A stretch of DNA of 7,632 nt from Alphaproteobacteria bacterium (lineage in GTDB: Bacteria; Pseudomonadota; Alphaproteobacteria; Paracaedibacterales; CAIOTO01). Shown piece after piece: positions 1-7,112 of this stretch; the first letter of the stretch is position 1, and every line of letters starts with the position of its first letter. The position numbers were made by a program, and so were the translations under genes. The stretch covers positions 1-7,632 of the forward strand of contig JANRCF010000005.1 in assembly GCA_030727085.1 (NCBI GenBank), in the 5' to 3' direction. Below the pieces are notes generated by a model. That model did no database searches. It was not told where the DNA came from and worked only from the letters and a program-made list of their open reading frames with translations.

Positions 1-17
1 CTAGATACCAGTAATTC

Positions 18-785
18 ATGATCATTCCAACAAAAGCAGAAACCATTGGTGAGGCCGTTCGTATTGGCGCTGAAATATTTCATAGCTTAAAAGCTGTTTT
101 GAAAAAGGCTGGACATAATACGAATGTCGGTGACGAGGGTGGATTTGCACCAGCGTTTAAATCATCAGCAGAAGCGTTAGATGTGATTATGCAAGCCATT
201 AGCGCAGCAGGCTATGCGCCTGGTAAGGATGTTCATTTGGCACTTGATGTTGCAGCAAATGAATTCTTTAAAGATGGTTATTACACCTACGAAGGCAAAA
301 AAGTAGACACAAATGCGATGATTGCCGTATATGTCGATCTAGTGAAACGCTACCCGATTTTATCAATCGAAGATGGTCTGGCTGAAGATGATTTTGCTGG
401 TTGGGCGGAATTAACAAAAGCACTGGGTGATTCAGTTCAGCTCGTTGGCGATGATTTATTTGTAACGAATCCAACACGTTTGCGCCGCGGTATTGATGTG
501 AAAGCAGCAAATGCGATTTTGATTAAGCTGAATCAAATTGGAACGCTAACGGAAACGCTTGATGTTATCGATATGGCAAAGCGGGCAGGGTACAACACAG
601 TTATTTCACACCGTTCGGGTGAAACCGAAGACACCACGATTGCTGATCTTGCAGTCGCTGTAGGGGCAGGGCAGATAAAAACAGGCTCTCTCAGTCGAAC
701 TGATCGTGTTGCAAAATACAATCAATTATTGCGTATCGATGAAATGCTTGGAAACCGTTCGGTCATGGGGCGTGTAAGCCGTTAA
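18..785 (+). CDS. eno: Enolase, C-terminal part (5' part outside window or interrupted)
   Basis: Enolase (2-phosphoglycerate hydro-lyase) interconverts 2-phosphoglycerate and phosphoenolpyruvate in glycolysis, and in bacteria it is also often a degradosome partner. The 255 readable residues correspond to the TIM-barrel part of a ~425-residue protein. Numbered from the ATG at 18, I see GDEGGFAP (38-45, catalytic Glu40), LALD (Asp77, Mg ligand), SIEDGLAEDD (Glu118, Mg ligand), VGDDLFVTNP (Asp145, Mg ligand), ILIKLNQIGT (Lys170, catalytic base), SHRSGETEDTTIADLAV (197-213) and GQIKTG (Lys221). The C-terminus is normal. This ATG is not the true start: it is the Met of the internal Q-E-F-M-I motif. 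Immediately upstream in frame the bases read Gln-stop-Phe, so the codon expected for the catalytic Glu (E. coli Glu167/yeast Glu168) is TAA at 12-14. There is no Shine-Dalgarno before 18. It is an unmistakable enolase; whether the gene is intact cannot be settled here. Confidence 0.93.
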   Translation: MIIPTKAETIGEAVRIGAEIFHSLKAVLKKAGHNTNVGDEGGFAPAFKSSAEALDVIMQAISAAGYAPGKDVHLALDVAANEFFKDGYYTYEGKKVDTNAMIAVYVDLVKRYPILSIEDGLAEDDFAGWAELTKALGDSVQLVGDDLFVTNPTRLRRGIDVKAANAILIKLNQIGTLTETLDVIDMAKRAGYNTVISHRSGETEDTTIADLAVAVGAGQIKTGSLSRTDRVAKYNQLLRIDEMLGNRSVMGRVSR

Positions 786-787
786 TC

Positions 788-1150
788 ATGATTCAAGCCG
801 AGAAAAAATTTTCAATTCGCCAAGTTGTTGTTCCATTTGTGTCAATTGTTATTATGGGGTATTTTACATATCATATTTTTCAGGGTGATCGCGGTATTAT
901 CGCCTATCTTAGGTTGCAGCAAACTGTTTCAGGTAATGAGAAAAAGCGTGCTGCACAGCAAACATTACGTGAACAGCTAGAGCGCCGTGTGTATTTACTT
1001 CGTCCCGATAGTTTAGATGTTGATTTGCTTGAGGAGCGTGCGCGTGCGGTTTTGAGTTATGCGCATCCAGATGAGATTGTGATTCATGATGGCAGTGTTG
1101 GTGTGGCAAAGCCAAAGGCAATTCCAAGTGTAACGGCTAAACGTAAGTAA
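788..1150 (+). CDS. ftsB: FtsB/DivIC-type septum formation initiator
   Basis: A 120-residue, probably single-pass inner-membrane protein of the FtsB/DivIC family, which joins FtsL and FtsQ in the divisome and helps activate septal peptidoglycan synthesis. Seen: a short N-terminal tail, a hydrophobic segment at about 13-31, then GDRG (33-36), a helical, coiled-coil-like stretch to about 71, and the alphaproteobacterial-type motif LLRPDSLDVDLLEERAR (70-86) followed by YAHPDEIVI (91-99). The last ~20 residues are basic and low in complexity. It starts two bases after the enolase stop with no clear Shine-Dalgarno of its own, so translation is probably coupled to eno; eno-ftsB is a common gene pair in proteobacteria. 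In many alphaproteobacteria pdhA follows, but here it does not. The family call rests on motif, topology and position; the symbol is the usual one for this place in the genome. Confidence 0.88.
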   Translation: MIQAEKKFSIRQVVVPFVSIVIMGYFTYHIFQGDRGIIAYLRLQQTVSGNEKKRAAQQTLREQLERRVYLLRPDSLDVDLLEERARAVLSYAHPDEIVIHDGSVGVAKPKAIPSVTAKRK

Positions 1151-1337
1151 CTGTTTTAGTCTGAGACGTTAGCATGACTGCCTTTTTAGGTGATTTTTTC
1201 GTCAAATCTTACATGTGCTCCTCAAATACATAAGTATTCTGTGGCGCTCGGCTGCGATTTTTCTAAAACTCCCTCTAAGAATTTTAGTCATCAAAGGTCT
1301 CAGCTTGTTCTTTTACCTTAATTTTATTAACGATTTT

Positions 1338-1366
1338 TTAATAAGATATTGCTAGGATTACATAAT
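1338..1366 (+). promoter_or_regulatory. Weak candidate promoter for the glutamate dehydrogenase gene
   Basis: In the AT-rich 230-base spacer between ftsB and the dehydrogenase, a CATAAT box at 1361-1366 (5 of 6 to TATAAT) lies 17 bases after TTAATA at 1338-1343 (4 of 6 to TTGACA). Transcription would begin near 1373, leaving a leader of about 20 bases. In such AT-rich sequence, matches of this quality occur by chance. The rest of the spacer (1151-1337) shows no gene, no tRNA and no convincing terminator; I only noted short inverted matches such as CTAAAA 1263-1268 with TTTTAG 1282-1287. Confidence 0.3.
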
Positions 1367-1392
1367 AGATAATTAATCAGTTGCTTTATGTT

Positions 1393-4300
1393 ATGCACAA
1401 TGCCTTGCTTCAGAAGATTGTCGATGCTTGTTTGGTTAAGCAAAATAACGCCGAACAAAGTTACCCCGCACTTCATAGTGCTGCTTTCATACAATTTATA
1501 CATAAATTCTATGCGAATGTAGATGTAGATGCGCTTAAGTTATGCTGCTCTTCATATGGTATTGATTTTCTTGCACATTTTGTAATGCATGCATGGCAGC
1601 TTATGCAACAACGCGCCCATCGTGATTCTGTTGTAGGTGTCGTAGATATTTCTTCACTTCAGTCTGATTCTTTTACAGAATGCATGTCCTTATCCAATGA
1701 AAACAATTTATTACTTGTAACGTTGATTAATGATGACCGTCCGTTTTTAATGGACAGTCTTTTGCTGTTATTAAAAAATAAATCGCTCTGCGTTAAATTG
1801 ATGTGTCATCCTGTGTTTCGCGTAATACGCGACCAATCGGGGCATTTACAGGAAATTTACAATGCTGCTTGCACGCCAAAAGATAAATGCAATGCTGAAT
1901 CACTTATTTCGTTTATTCTGCACGTTGATAAAAATAGTCTAGACCAAGAAGCCCTTAAGTTACTACTTCGTGAGCGCTTTTCGCAAATTATATCGGTTGT
2001 GGACGACTTTTCACTTTGTCGCGACACGCTTCAGCGTGTTGGAGAGGGCTACGAAGCTTTAAGTAAATCACTTTCTTTTCCAGATAATGAGCGAAATCAA
2101 ATTTCGTCTTCCGAGATTGGAAGTTTTCTTCAATGGTTAAAAGATCATTTTGTTTTCTTAGGCGCCCGCTATTTTAAATCAGATATTATTGAAAAAGATG
2201 ATAAGACGAGCCTCTCTTTTGAAGCAATGGCGCATGATACTTTGACGGAAAACGGTGTTGGTCTTTATCGTCATAAAGAATTTCAAACGGAAATTGAGTT
2301 GTTGCCTATTGCGATGCGTGAGTCTGACCAGCAGCGTTATGGGTTAGGTACGCATATGATTTGTGATCCAAATGCGGATGCAGATGCGTGTAAGCCCTTG
2401 CCATTTTTTTCCATTGTAAAAAGCCCAATACGTTCAAATGTACATAAATACACACGTATTGATTGCATTGAAATTATGGATTTAGATCAAGACGGAACGT
2501 TATGCGGTTTGTATCAGTTCATTGGTATTTTTACACGTAAGTTCTTTGATGAATCACCGTTTCGTATTCCTATTTTATGTAATCGTGTGAGACGCGCTTT
2601 TGATCGATTCGAGATTGATCTAATAGGGCACAATGGCAAGATTTTAACGGCCATTTTAGCAACGATCCCTCATGATGAGCTTTTTCAATTTGATGACGAT
2701 GGCTTGCACGCATTTTGTGCAAAAGTGCTGTATCAAAAGAAACGATCGGCTGTGAATATCAAAGTTGATCCATTGGGGCGTTTTGCAACGACACTGATCT
2801 TTTTGCCACGCGATAAGTACAGCCCTGAACTAAAATCTTCGGTTAGGAAATATTTAGAAAAATCGCTTAATGGAAAAGTTCAGTCAGAGCATGCACATAT
2901 AAGCGAGCAAGAATTCGCGCGGCTGCTGGTTGTGGTTGGCTATGATTCTCCGCATGAAGTTGTCTTTGATATTGAGCAAATCGAGTCTGACATAAACGCA
3001 TTATCACAGACATGGCAAGAGCGTATGCAGAATGCATTGCGTCTGGATGGCGATACTTATATTGATGAAGTCGCTGCGTTTGTATTTCCAGAGGTTTATC
3101 AGAAAATTTACACACCAAGTGATGGTGCACGTGATTTGAGGCGTGCATGTGGTGTGAAAAATGAACCACATCAACGATCAGCTGCTATTTTGCTTAACCC
3201 TGAGCAAGGCACATTCACATTACAGGTTTTTGATTTTTCTAGGAACGTATCACTTTCAGAGTTGATGCCTATTTTCCAGAATTTAAGCTTGGATGTATTA
3301 AGTGAATCAGATTTTGAGTTATCACTGATCAATGAGTCAGTTTATTTGCATAATTTTGAGTGCACGATGCCTGATGGTTTTGATGCGCATGCAGCAAATC
3401 GATTGATTGAAGGTTTTAGGTCTGTATGGGATAGTGTTTGCGAGAATGATCGCTTTAACGCACTTATTTTTAAATCAACATTAACATCACGTGATGTGAT
3501 GGTTGTGCGTGCTTTTGTACGTGCTATGCGTCAAATGCAATTTTCAGCTTCGATTGATTATGTGGCCACAATTTTGCTGATGTACCCATCGATTGTGCAG
3601 CATTTGATGGATTATTTTAAAGTCCGTTTTGACCCAGAGCTTGATGAAAATCGTTTGTGTCGGATGGTAATCTGTGAGGCAGCATTAAATGATGCACTTC
3701 AAACAATTACGCGAAGTGATCATGACCGTATTATACGCCATTTATTTGCTGTTATTAAGGCCTGTGTACGCACAAATGCGTATCAAGGAAAAACCTATTT
3801 ATCATTTAAGTTTAAATCAGAACATATACCAAATTTACCAAAGCCTGTGCCATTGTTTGAAATTTTTGTGTATACCACTTTTATGGAGGGGGTGCATATA
3901 CGTACAGGGAAAGTGGCGCGTGGCGGTATTCGCTGGTCCGACCGTTTGGAAGATTTCCGTCAAGAAGTTTTAGTGCTGGCTAAAACGCAAATGATCAAGA
4001 ATTCAATTATTATTCCACTTGGTGCAAAGGGCGGTTTTGTCTCGCGCAGGTACGAGGAGATGTTGGCTCAAGGTGTAAGTCCGGCATTACTTAAACAAGA
4101 AATTGTAACGTGTTATCAAATATTTATACGTGGTCTTCTTGATCTGACTGACAATCAAAAAGGCGATATTTGCATTCCTCCGCATAACGTTGTTCGTCAT
4201 GATGAGGACGATCCTTACCTGGTTGTTGCGGCAGATAAAGGTACGGCAAGTTTCTCTGATTATGCGAATGCCTTAAGTCAAGAGTATGGTTTTTGGTTGG

Positions 4301-6216
4301 ATGATGCATTTGCATCTGGTGGATCCGTTGGATACGACCATAAAAAGATGGCGATCACATCGCGCGGCGCATGGATTTCAGTTCAAAAACATTTTGCCGA
4401 ACTTGGGATCGATTGTCAGGAGACACCATTTACAGTTGTTGGCGTTGGCGACATGGCAGGGGATGTCTTTGGTAATGGTATGTTGCGATCCGATAAAATA
4501 CGTTTGGTAGCGGCATTTAATCATCAACATATTTTTCTTGACCCTAATCCTGATGCAAAGACAAGTTTTGCTGAACGTCAACGTATGTTTGATTTGCCGA
4601 CTTCCACTTGGGCTGATTATGATGCGGGCATTATATCAAAAGGCGGTGGTATTTTTAGGCGCGACGTAAAAAGTATTCTGGTATCTAAGGAAATTTGTAC
4701 AGCGCTTGATCTGCCTGATGATGTGATCGAGATGGCGCCAGAGTTGTTGATACAATATATACTGCAAGCAAAAGTTGATTTGTTATGGTTTGGTGGTATC
4801 GGCACGTACGTGCGCTCTCGCGCAGAGACAGATTTTGACGTGTGCGATTCTAATAACGATTTGCTGCGAATTGAGGCGAATCAATTGCGGTGCCGCATTA
4901 TTGGTGAAGGTGCTAATCTTGCCATGACACAAAAGGCCCGCATCGAGTATGCATTGCTTGGTGGACGGTTAAATACAGACGCGATTGATAATTCTGCTGG
5001 TGTGAGTTGTTCTGATCACGAAGTTAATATCAAAATTCTTTTTAGTAATTTGATGCAAATGCAACGCATTACACGTGTAGAGCGTGACCAATTATTGCCT
5101 GAAATGACTGACGATGTAGCTGCGCATGTGCTTAATGATAATGCTGAGCAAAATCGTGTATTGACATGGCTTCAGATTCATTCGCACAATGATATGGATG
5201 GATACAAACAGTTAATCAATATCTTGGAAAAAAACCACATGCTTCCTTTAAATAGAAAGCTTGAATCATTACCAACCGATCAGGAAATTGGTCAGCGTGC
5301 GCATGATCAGCGTGGATTAACACGTTCAGAACTTGCGGTAGTATTGGCTTACAGTAAAATCATCCTTTTTCAGCGTCTTTTGAATGGATCCAATGAAGCT
5401 CCAATGGAATATACATCAGTTTTGATGAATTATTTTCCAAATGTATTACAAAAACGATTCAGTGAAGAAATTCACCAGCATCAGTTGTCACGTGAGATAA
5501 TAGCAACCATACTCTCAAATCAATTAATGAATCATTTAGGGCCAGTGGATGCGTTTGAGATCATTGAAATGTATGATAAAGATGTGTGGGAAACAATTCA
5601 TGCGTATTCTTTTGTAATGGGATTATTTGGGAGTCGCTTGAGCGCTTTGAGCGCACAAGACCCTGAATACGATACTGTTCTTACGACTAGGCAGCTCATG
5701 ATGATATACACACGTAATCGTGTTTTGCTTGAGCGTCTTAAAGGTGAGCAGTTTGATTTTGTAAGCAATATGGACCCCTGGTTTGCGTGCATGCCAGGCG
5801 ATGCTTTAGCAGAACTGTTTGAATTATTTTGCAGAACAACGTTCGATAAATCGATCCAAAGTGTGAAAACATTATCCAAAACATATTGTATATTAGCGAC
5901 GAGTTTTGGATTTAGTGATTTTTCTGAATTATCAAAAAAACTTCATTTGAATGCCTCATGGCAACGTCAAGCAAAGACGTATTTGCTGAATGATTGGGTT
6001 CGTCTTCAGGTGAAGCTTGTGAAATTTGCGCATGATACTGAAAAAGGTCGTGCGTGGATAAATGAGATAGCAATTAACCCTGAGCATGCTTCAAGACAAG
6101 AAAATCTTGAGCCTGTTCAGGTGTTATCTCGCGTTCAAAATGGCACAGTTAAGAATGATTTGGGTTTTATGGCCTATTTTATTCGTTATTTTGAACATAT
6201 TATTAATATAAATTGA
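1393..6216 (+). CDS. gdhB: NAD-specific glutamate dehydrogenase, large bacterial (L_180) type
   Basis: A cytoplasmic enzyme that deaminates glutamate to 2-oxoglutarate and ammonium with NAD+, a mainly catabolic step feeding amino-acid carbon into the TCA cycle. The 1607 residues fit the ~1600-residue family of Pseudomonas and Caulobacter, so it looks full length. From the ATG at 1393, roughly 1-730 is the long N-terminal region, which in this family carries ACT-like regulatory domains. The catalytic part follows: R-GGIRWSDR (843-851); PLGAKGGFV around Lys879, resembling the substrate-lysine motif of short GDHs; VVAADKGT (944-951); GVGDMAGDVFGNG (1017-1029, nucleotide-binding region); WFGGIGTY (1132-1139); and IIGEGANLAMTQKAR (1169-1183). 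About 400 residues of helical C-terminal region complete it. A TTG at 1381 would add four residues; neither start has a Shine-Dalgarno, and ATG is preferred on codon grounds. The frame is unbroken. A small secreted-peptide gene follows 17 bases later, probably on the same transcript. Confidence 0.96.
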   Translation: MHNALLQKIVDACLVKQNNAEQSYPALHSAAFIQFIHKFYANVDVDALKLCCSSYGIDFLAHFVMHAWQLMQQRAHRDSVVGVVDISSLQSDSFTECMSLSNENNLLLVTLINDDRPFLMDSLLLLLKNKSLCVKLMCHPVFRVIRDQSGHLQEIYNAACTPKDKCNAESLISFILHVDKNSLDQEALKLLLRERFSQIISVVDDFSLCRDTLQRVGEGYEALSKSLSFPDNERNQISSSEIGSFLQWLKDHFVFLGARYFKSDIIEKDDKTSLSFEAMAHDTLTENGVGLYRHKEFQTEIELLPIAMRESDQQRYGLGTHMICDPNADADACKPLPFFSIVKSPIRSNVHKYTRIDCIEIMDLDQDGTLCGLYQFIGIFTRKFFDESPFRIPILCNRVRRAFDRFEIDLIGHNGKILTAILATIPHDELFQFDDDGLHAFCAKVLYQKKRSAVNIKVDPLGRFATTLIFLPRDKYSPELKSSVRKYLEKSLNGKVQSEHAHISEQEFARLLVVVGYDSPHEVVFDIEQIESDINALSQTWQERMQNALRLDGDTYIDEVAAFVFPEVYQKIYTPSDGARDLRRACGVKNEPHQRSAAILLNPEQGTFTLQVFDFSRNVSLSELMPIFQNLSLDVLSESDFELSLINESVYLHNFECTMPDGFDAHAANRLIEGFRSVWDSVCENDRFNALIFKSTLTSRDVMVVRAFVRAMRQMQFSASIDYVATILLMYPSIVQHLMDYFKVRFDPELDENRLCRMVICEAALNDALQTITRSDHDRIIRHLFAVIKACVRTNAYQGKTYLSFKFKSEHIPNLPKPVPLFEIFVYTTFMEGVHIRTGKVARGGIRWSDRLEDFRQEVLVLAKTQMIKNSIIIPLGAKGGFVSRRYEEMLAQGVSPALLKQEIVTCYQIFIRGLLDLTDNQKGDICIPPHNVVRHDEDDPYLVVAADKGTASFSDYANALSQEYGFWLDDAFASGGSVGYDHKKMAITSRGAWISVQKHFAELGIDCQETPFTVVGVGDMAGDVFGNGMLRSDKIRLVAAFNHQHIFLDPNPDAKTSFAERQRMFDLPTSTWADYDAGIISKGGGIFRRDVKSILVSKEICTALDLPDDVIEMAPELLIQYILQAKVDLLWFGGIGTYVRSRAETDFDVCDSNNDLLRIEANQLRCRIIGEGANLAMTQKARIEYALLGGRLNTDAIDNSAGVSCSDHEVNIKILFSNLMQMQRITRVERDQLLPEMTDDVAAHVLNDNAEQNRVLTWLQIHSHNDMDGYKQLINILEKNHMLPLNRKLESLPTDQEIGQRAHDQRGLTRSELAVVLAYSKIILFQRLLNGSNEAPMEYTSVLMNYFPNVLQKRFSEEIHQHQLSREIIATILSNQLMNHLGPVDAFEIIEMYDKDVWETIHAYSFVMGLFGSRLSALSAQDPEYDTVLTTRQLMMIYTRNRVLLERLKGEQFDFVSNMDPWFACMPGDALAELFELFCRTTFDKSIQSVKTLSKTYCILATSFGFSDFSELSKKLHLNASWQRQAKTYLLNDWVRLQVKLVKFAHDTEKGRAWINEIAINPEHASRQENLEPVQVLSRVQNGTVKNDLGFMAYFIRYFEHIININ

Positions 6217-6221
6217 AACCT

Positions 6222-6227
6222 AAGGAG
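6222..6227 (+). promoter_or_regulatory. Strong Shine-Dalgarno for the small secreted-peptide gene
   Basis: AAGGAG lies six bases before the ATG at 6234, close to ideal. It fixes the start at 6234 rather than the in-frame TTG at 6213, which overlaps the end of the dehydrogenase and would place this site inside the coding region. It is the best ribosome-binding site in the window, which suggests that the small gene may be translated more strongly than the large one before it. Confidence 0.8.
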
Positions 6228-6233
6228 TTTAAA

Positions 6234-6425
6234 ATGACTAAATTACTTTTAACTGCCGTTGCTTGTTTTGCGTTTGTTGCAACAACTTCATCTGTCTTTG
6301 CAGATAATAATCCAGGTTCTGAGCAGCCGCAAGGAGGCAATCCAGCGTTGAACGGTGAGCAACAACAAAACCCACAAAACCCACAACAAAATCCAAACCA
6401 AGAGCTAAATCAAAATCCACAGTAA
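6234..6425 (+). CDS. Small secreted Gln/Asn/Pro-rich peptide, function unknown
   Basis: I do not recognise a family. The 63-residue product begins with a typical Sec signal: Met-Thr-Lys, a hydrophobic core from Leu4 to about Ala16, then a polar stretch ending in V-F-A, so cleavage is expected after Ala23. The predicted 40-residue mature peptide contains 11 Gln, 10 Asn and 7 Pro, with four acidic and no basic residues. It contains repeated N-P pairs such as QNPQNPQQNP and no Cys, so it should be disordered and extracytoplasmic. Cys11 sits inside the hydrophobic core without a proper lipobox, so a lipoprotein is unlikely. It is 17 bases downstream of the dehydrogenase, with a strong ribosome-binding site, and is followed by a strong terminator. 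This supports a real, expressed gene at the end of that transcript. A structural or envelope peptide is possible, but nothing in the sequence proves a role. Confidence 0.72.
   Translation: MTKLLLTAVACFAFVATTSSVFADNNPGSEQPQGGNPALNGEQQQNPQNPQQNPNQELNQNPQ
6366..6383 (+). repeat. Two tandem copies of a 9-base codon repeat
   Basis: CAAAACCCA occurs twice in direct succession (6366-6374 and 6375-6383), each encoding Gln-Asn-Pro, and is followed by degenerate versions (CAA CAA AAT CCA, and CAA AAT CCA near the end). The repeat lies inside the small secreted-peptide gene. Since 9 is a multiple of three, slippage would lengthen or shorten the Q-N-P tract without changing frame. Confidence 0.7.
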
Positions 6426-6451
6426 GGATAATCAGTTTATTCTTTTGGTAT

Positions 6452-6486
6452 AAAAAATCCTGCAGCTTAGCTGTAGGATTTTTTTT
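6452..6486. terminator. Bidirectional rho-independent terminator
   Basis: A hairpin with the stem AATCCTGCAGC / GCTGTAGGATT (one G-T pair), loop TTA (6467-6469), a run of A before it (6452-6457) and a run of T after it (6479-6486). It stands 26 bases after the small-peptide stop on the plus strand and directly after the ruvA stop on the minus strand. Because it has T-runs on both strands, it can end transcription of both convergent units. Confidence 0.9.
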
Positions 6487-6488
6487 GC

Positions 6489-7085
6489 TTAAAATTTTGC
6501 TAATTTTTGTAAGGACAGTCGCAGCAGGTCTGATGATGTTGCTGTTGCGGGCGCCTCTTTAAGTGCGAGTTGCAGCGCATTATGTGCCTCTGATCGTCCG
6601 TACCCTAAATTCACCAAGCCGAGTAGTGCGTCATGCGATGGCACAGCCTTTGTCGCAGTTGTTGTTTCAATGCTTATGTTAGGTGCCGACAAACGATCTT
6701 TAAGTTCTAATACAATACGTCCTGCAAGCTTAGGTCCCACACCATCCGCGCGTGTCAGCATCGTTTTATCTTGTGCTGATATGGCTAGCATTAATTCGTC
6801 GGGCGTCAGCACGGATAAAATTGATAGCGCTACGCGAACCCCCACACCTTGTACATTTAGTAATTGCCGAAAGCAGAGCCTGTCCGTTTTTTCTAAAAAG
6901 CCACATAGCTGCGTGACCTCTTGCCGTGTGACCTGCTCGATCCAAAGTGTTGCTTTTTGACCTACATCAGATAGCTGCATGAGTGATTTATTAGATACAA
7001 CAACCCAATAGCCAACGCCATTGACATCAATGACAACGCCATCATTTTCGATGGAATCAATTATCCCTGTTAGTTTTGCGATCAT
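6489..7085 (-). CDS. ruvA: Holliday junction branch migration complex subunit RuvA
   Basis: RuvA binds four-way junctions as a tetramer and loads the RuvB motor for branch migration in recombinational repair. The 198-residue product (from ATG at 7085) has the normal length and opening M-I-A-K-L-T-G. It shows an N-terminal OB fold with VNGVGYWV (21-28) and a central domain with two helix-hairpin-helix motifs, LNVQGVGVRVALSIL (76-90) and ADGVGPKLAGRIVLELKDR (113-131). A Thr/Ala-rich linker leads to the C-terminal RuvB-binding domain (about 151-198, including ALLGLVNLGY). The acidic pin, Glu55-Asp56 in E. coli, reads Gln55-Glu56 here. The frame stays open upstream to an ATG at 7166, but that extension is encoded by a palindromic repeat and is probably not translated. 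A weak GAAAAG precedes 7085. Neither ruvC nor ruvB is adjacent: upstream is the repeat and the divergent tRNA promoter, and downstream is the terminator. Confidence 0.95.
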   Translation of the reverse strand: MIAKLTGIIDSIENDGVVIDVNGVGYWVVVSNKSLMQLSDVGQKATLWIEQVTRQEVTQLCGFLEKTDRLCFRQLLNVQGVGVRVALSILSVLTPDELMLAISAQDKTMLTRADGVGPKLAGRIVLELKDRLSAPNISIETTTATKAVPSHDALLGLVNLGYGRSEAHNALQLALKEAPATATSSDLLRLSLQKLAKF

Positions 7086-7112
7086 ATGTTTTACTTTTCT
7101 TGTATTACCGCT

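Noticed and set aside
268..510. 80-codon minus-strand frame opposite enolase
   Set aside because: The enolase motifs on the plus strand explain the sequence; no start signals.
1161..1305. Inverted match CTGAGAC (1161-1167) / GTCTCAG in the ftsB-dehydrogenase spacer
   Set aside because: Only 7 bases at about 130 bases' distance, with no T-run; expected by chance.
2867..3169. 100-codon minus-strand frame, His- and Gln-rich
   Set aside because: Antisense shadow of the dehydrogenase; the composition reflects its codons read backward.
3689..3973. 94-codon plus-strand frame inside the dehydrogenase with a hydrophobic start
   Set aside because: It lies wholly within the conserved dehydrogenase gene in another frame, and has no ribosome-binding site and no recognisable family.
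6234..6302. Small peptide as a lipoprotein (Cys11)
   Set aside because: The residues before Cys11 (A-V-A) lack the usual Leu/Val/Ile at -3 and the hydrophobic segment before it is too short; V-F-A at 21-23 is a good normal cleavage site.
6213..6425. Longer version of the small peptide starting at TTG 6213
   Set aside because: It would bury the strong Shine-Dalgarno inside the gene and put charged residues ahead of a signal peptide that is complete from 6234.
6670..6960. 96-codon plus-strand frame opposite ruvA
   Set aside because: Antisense to conserved RuvA domains, Ser/Thr-rich shadow composition, no ribosome-binding site.
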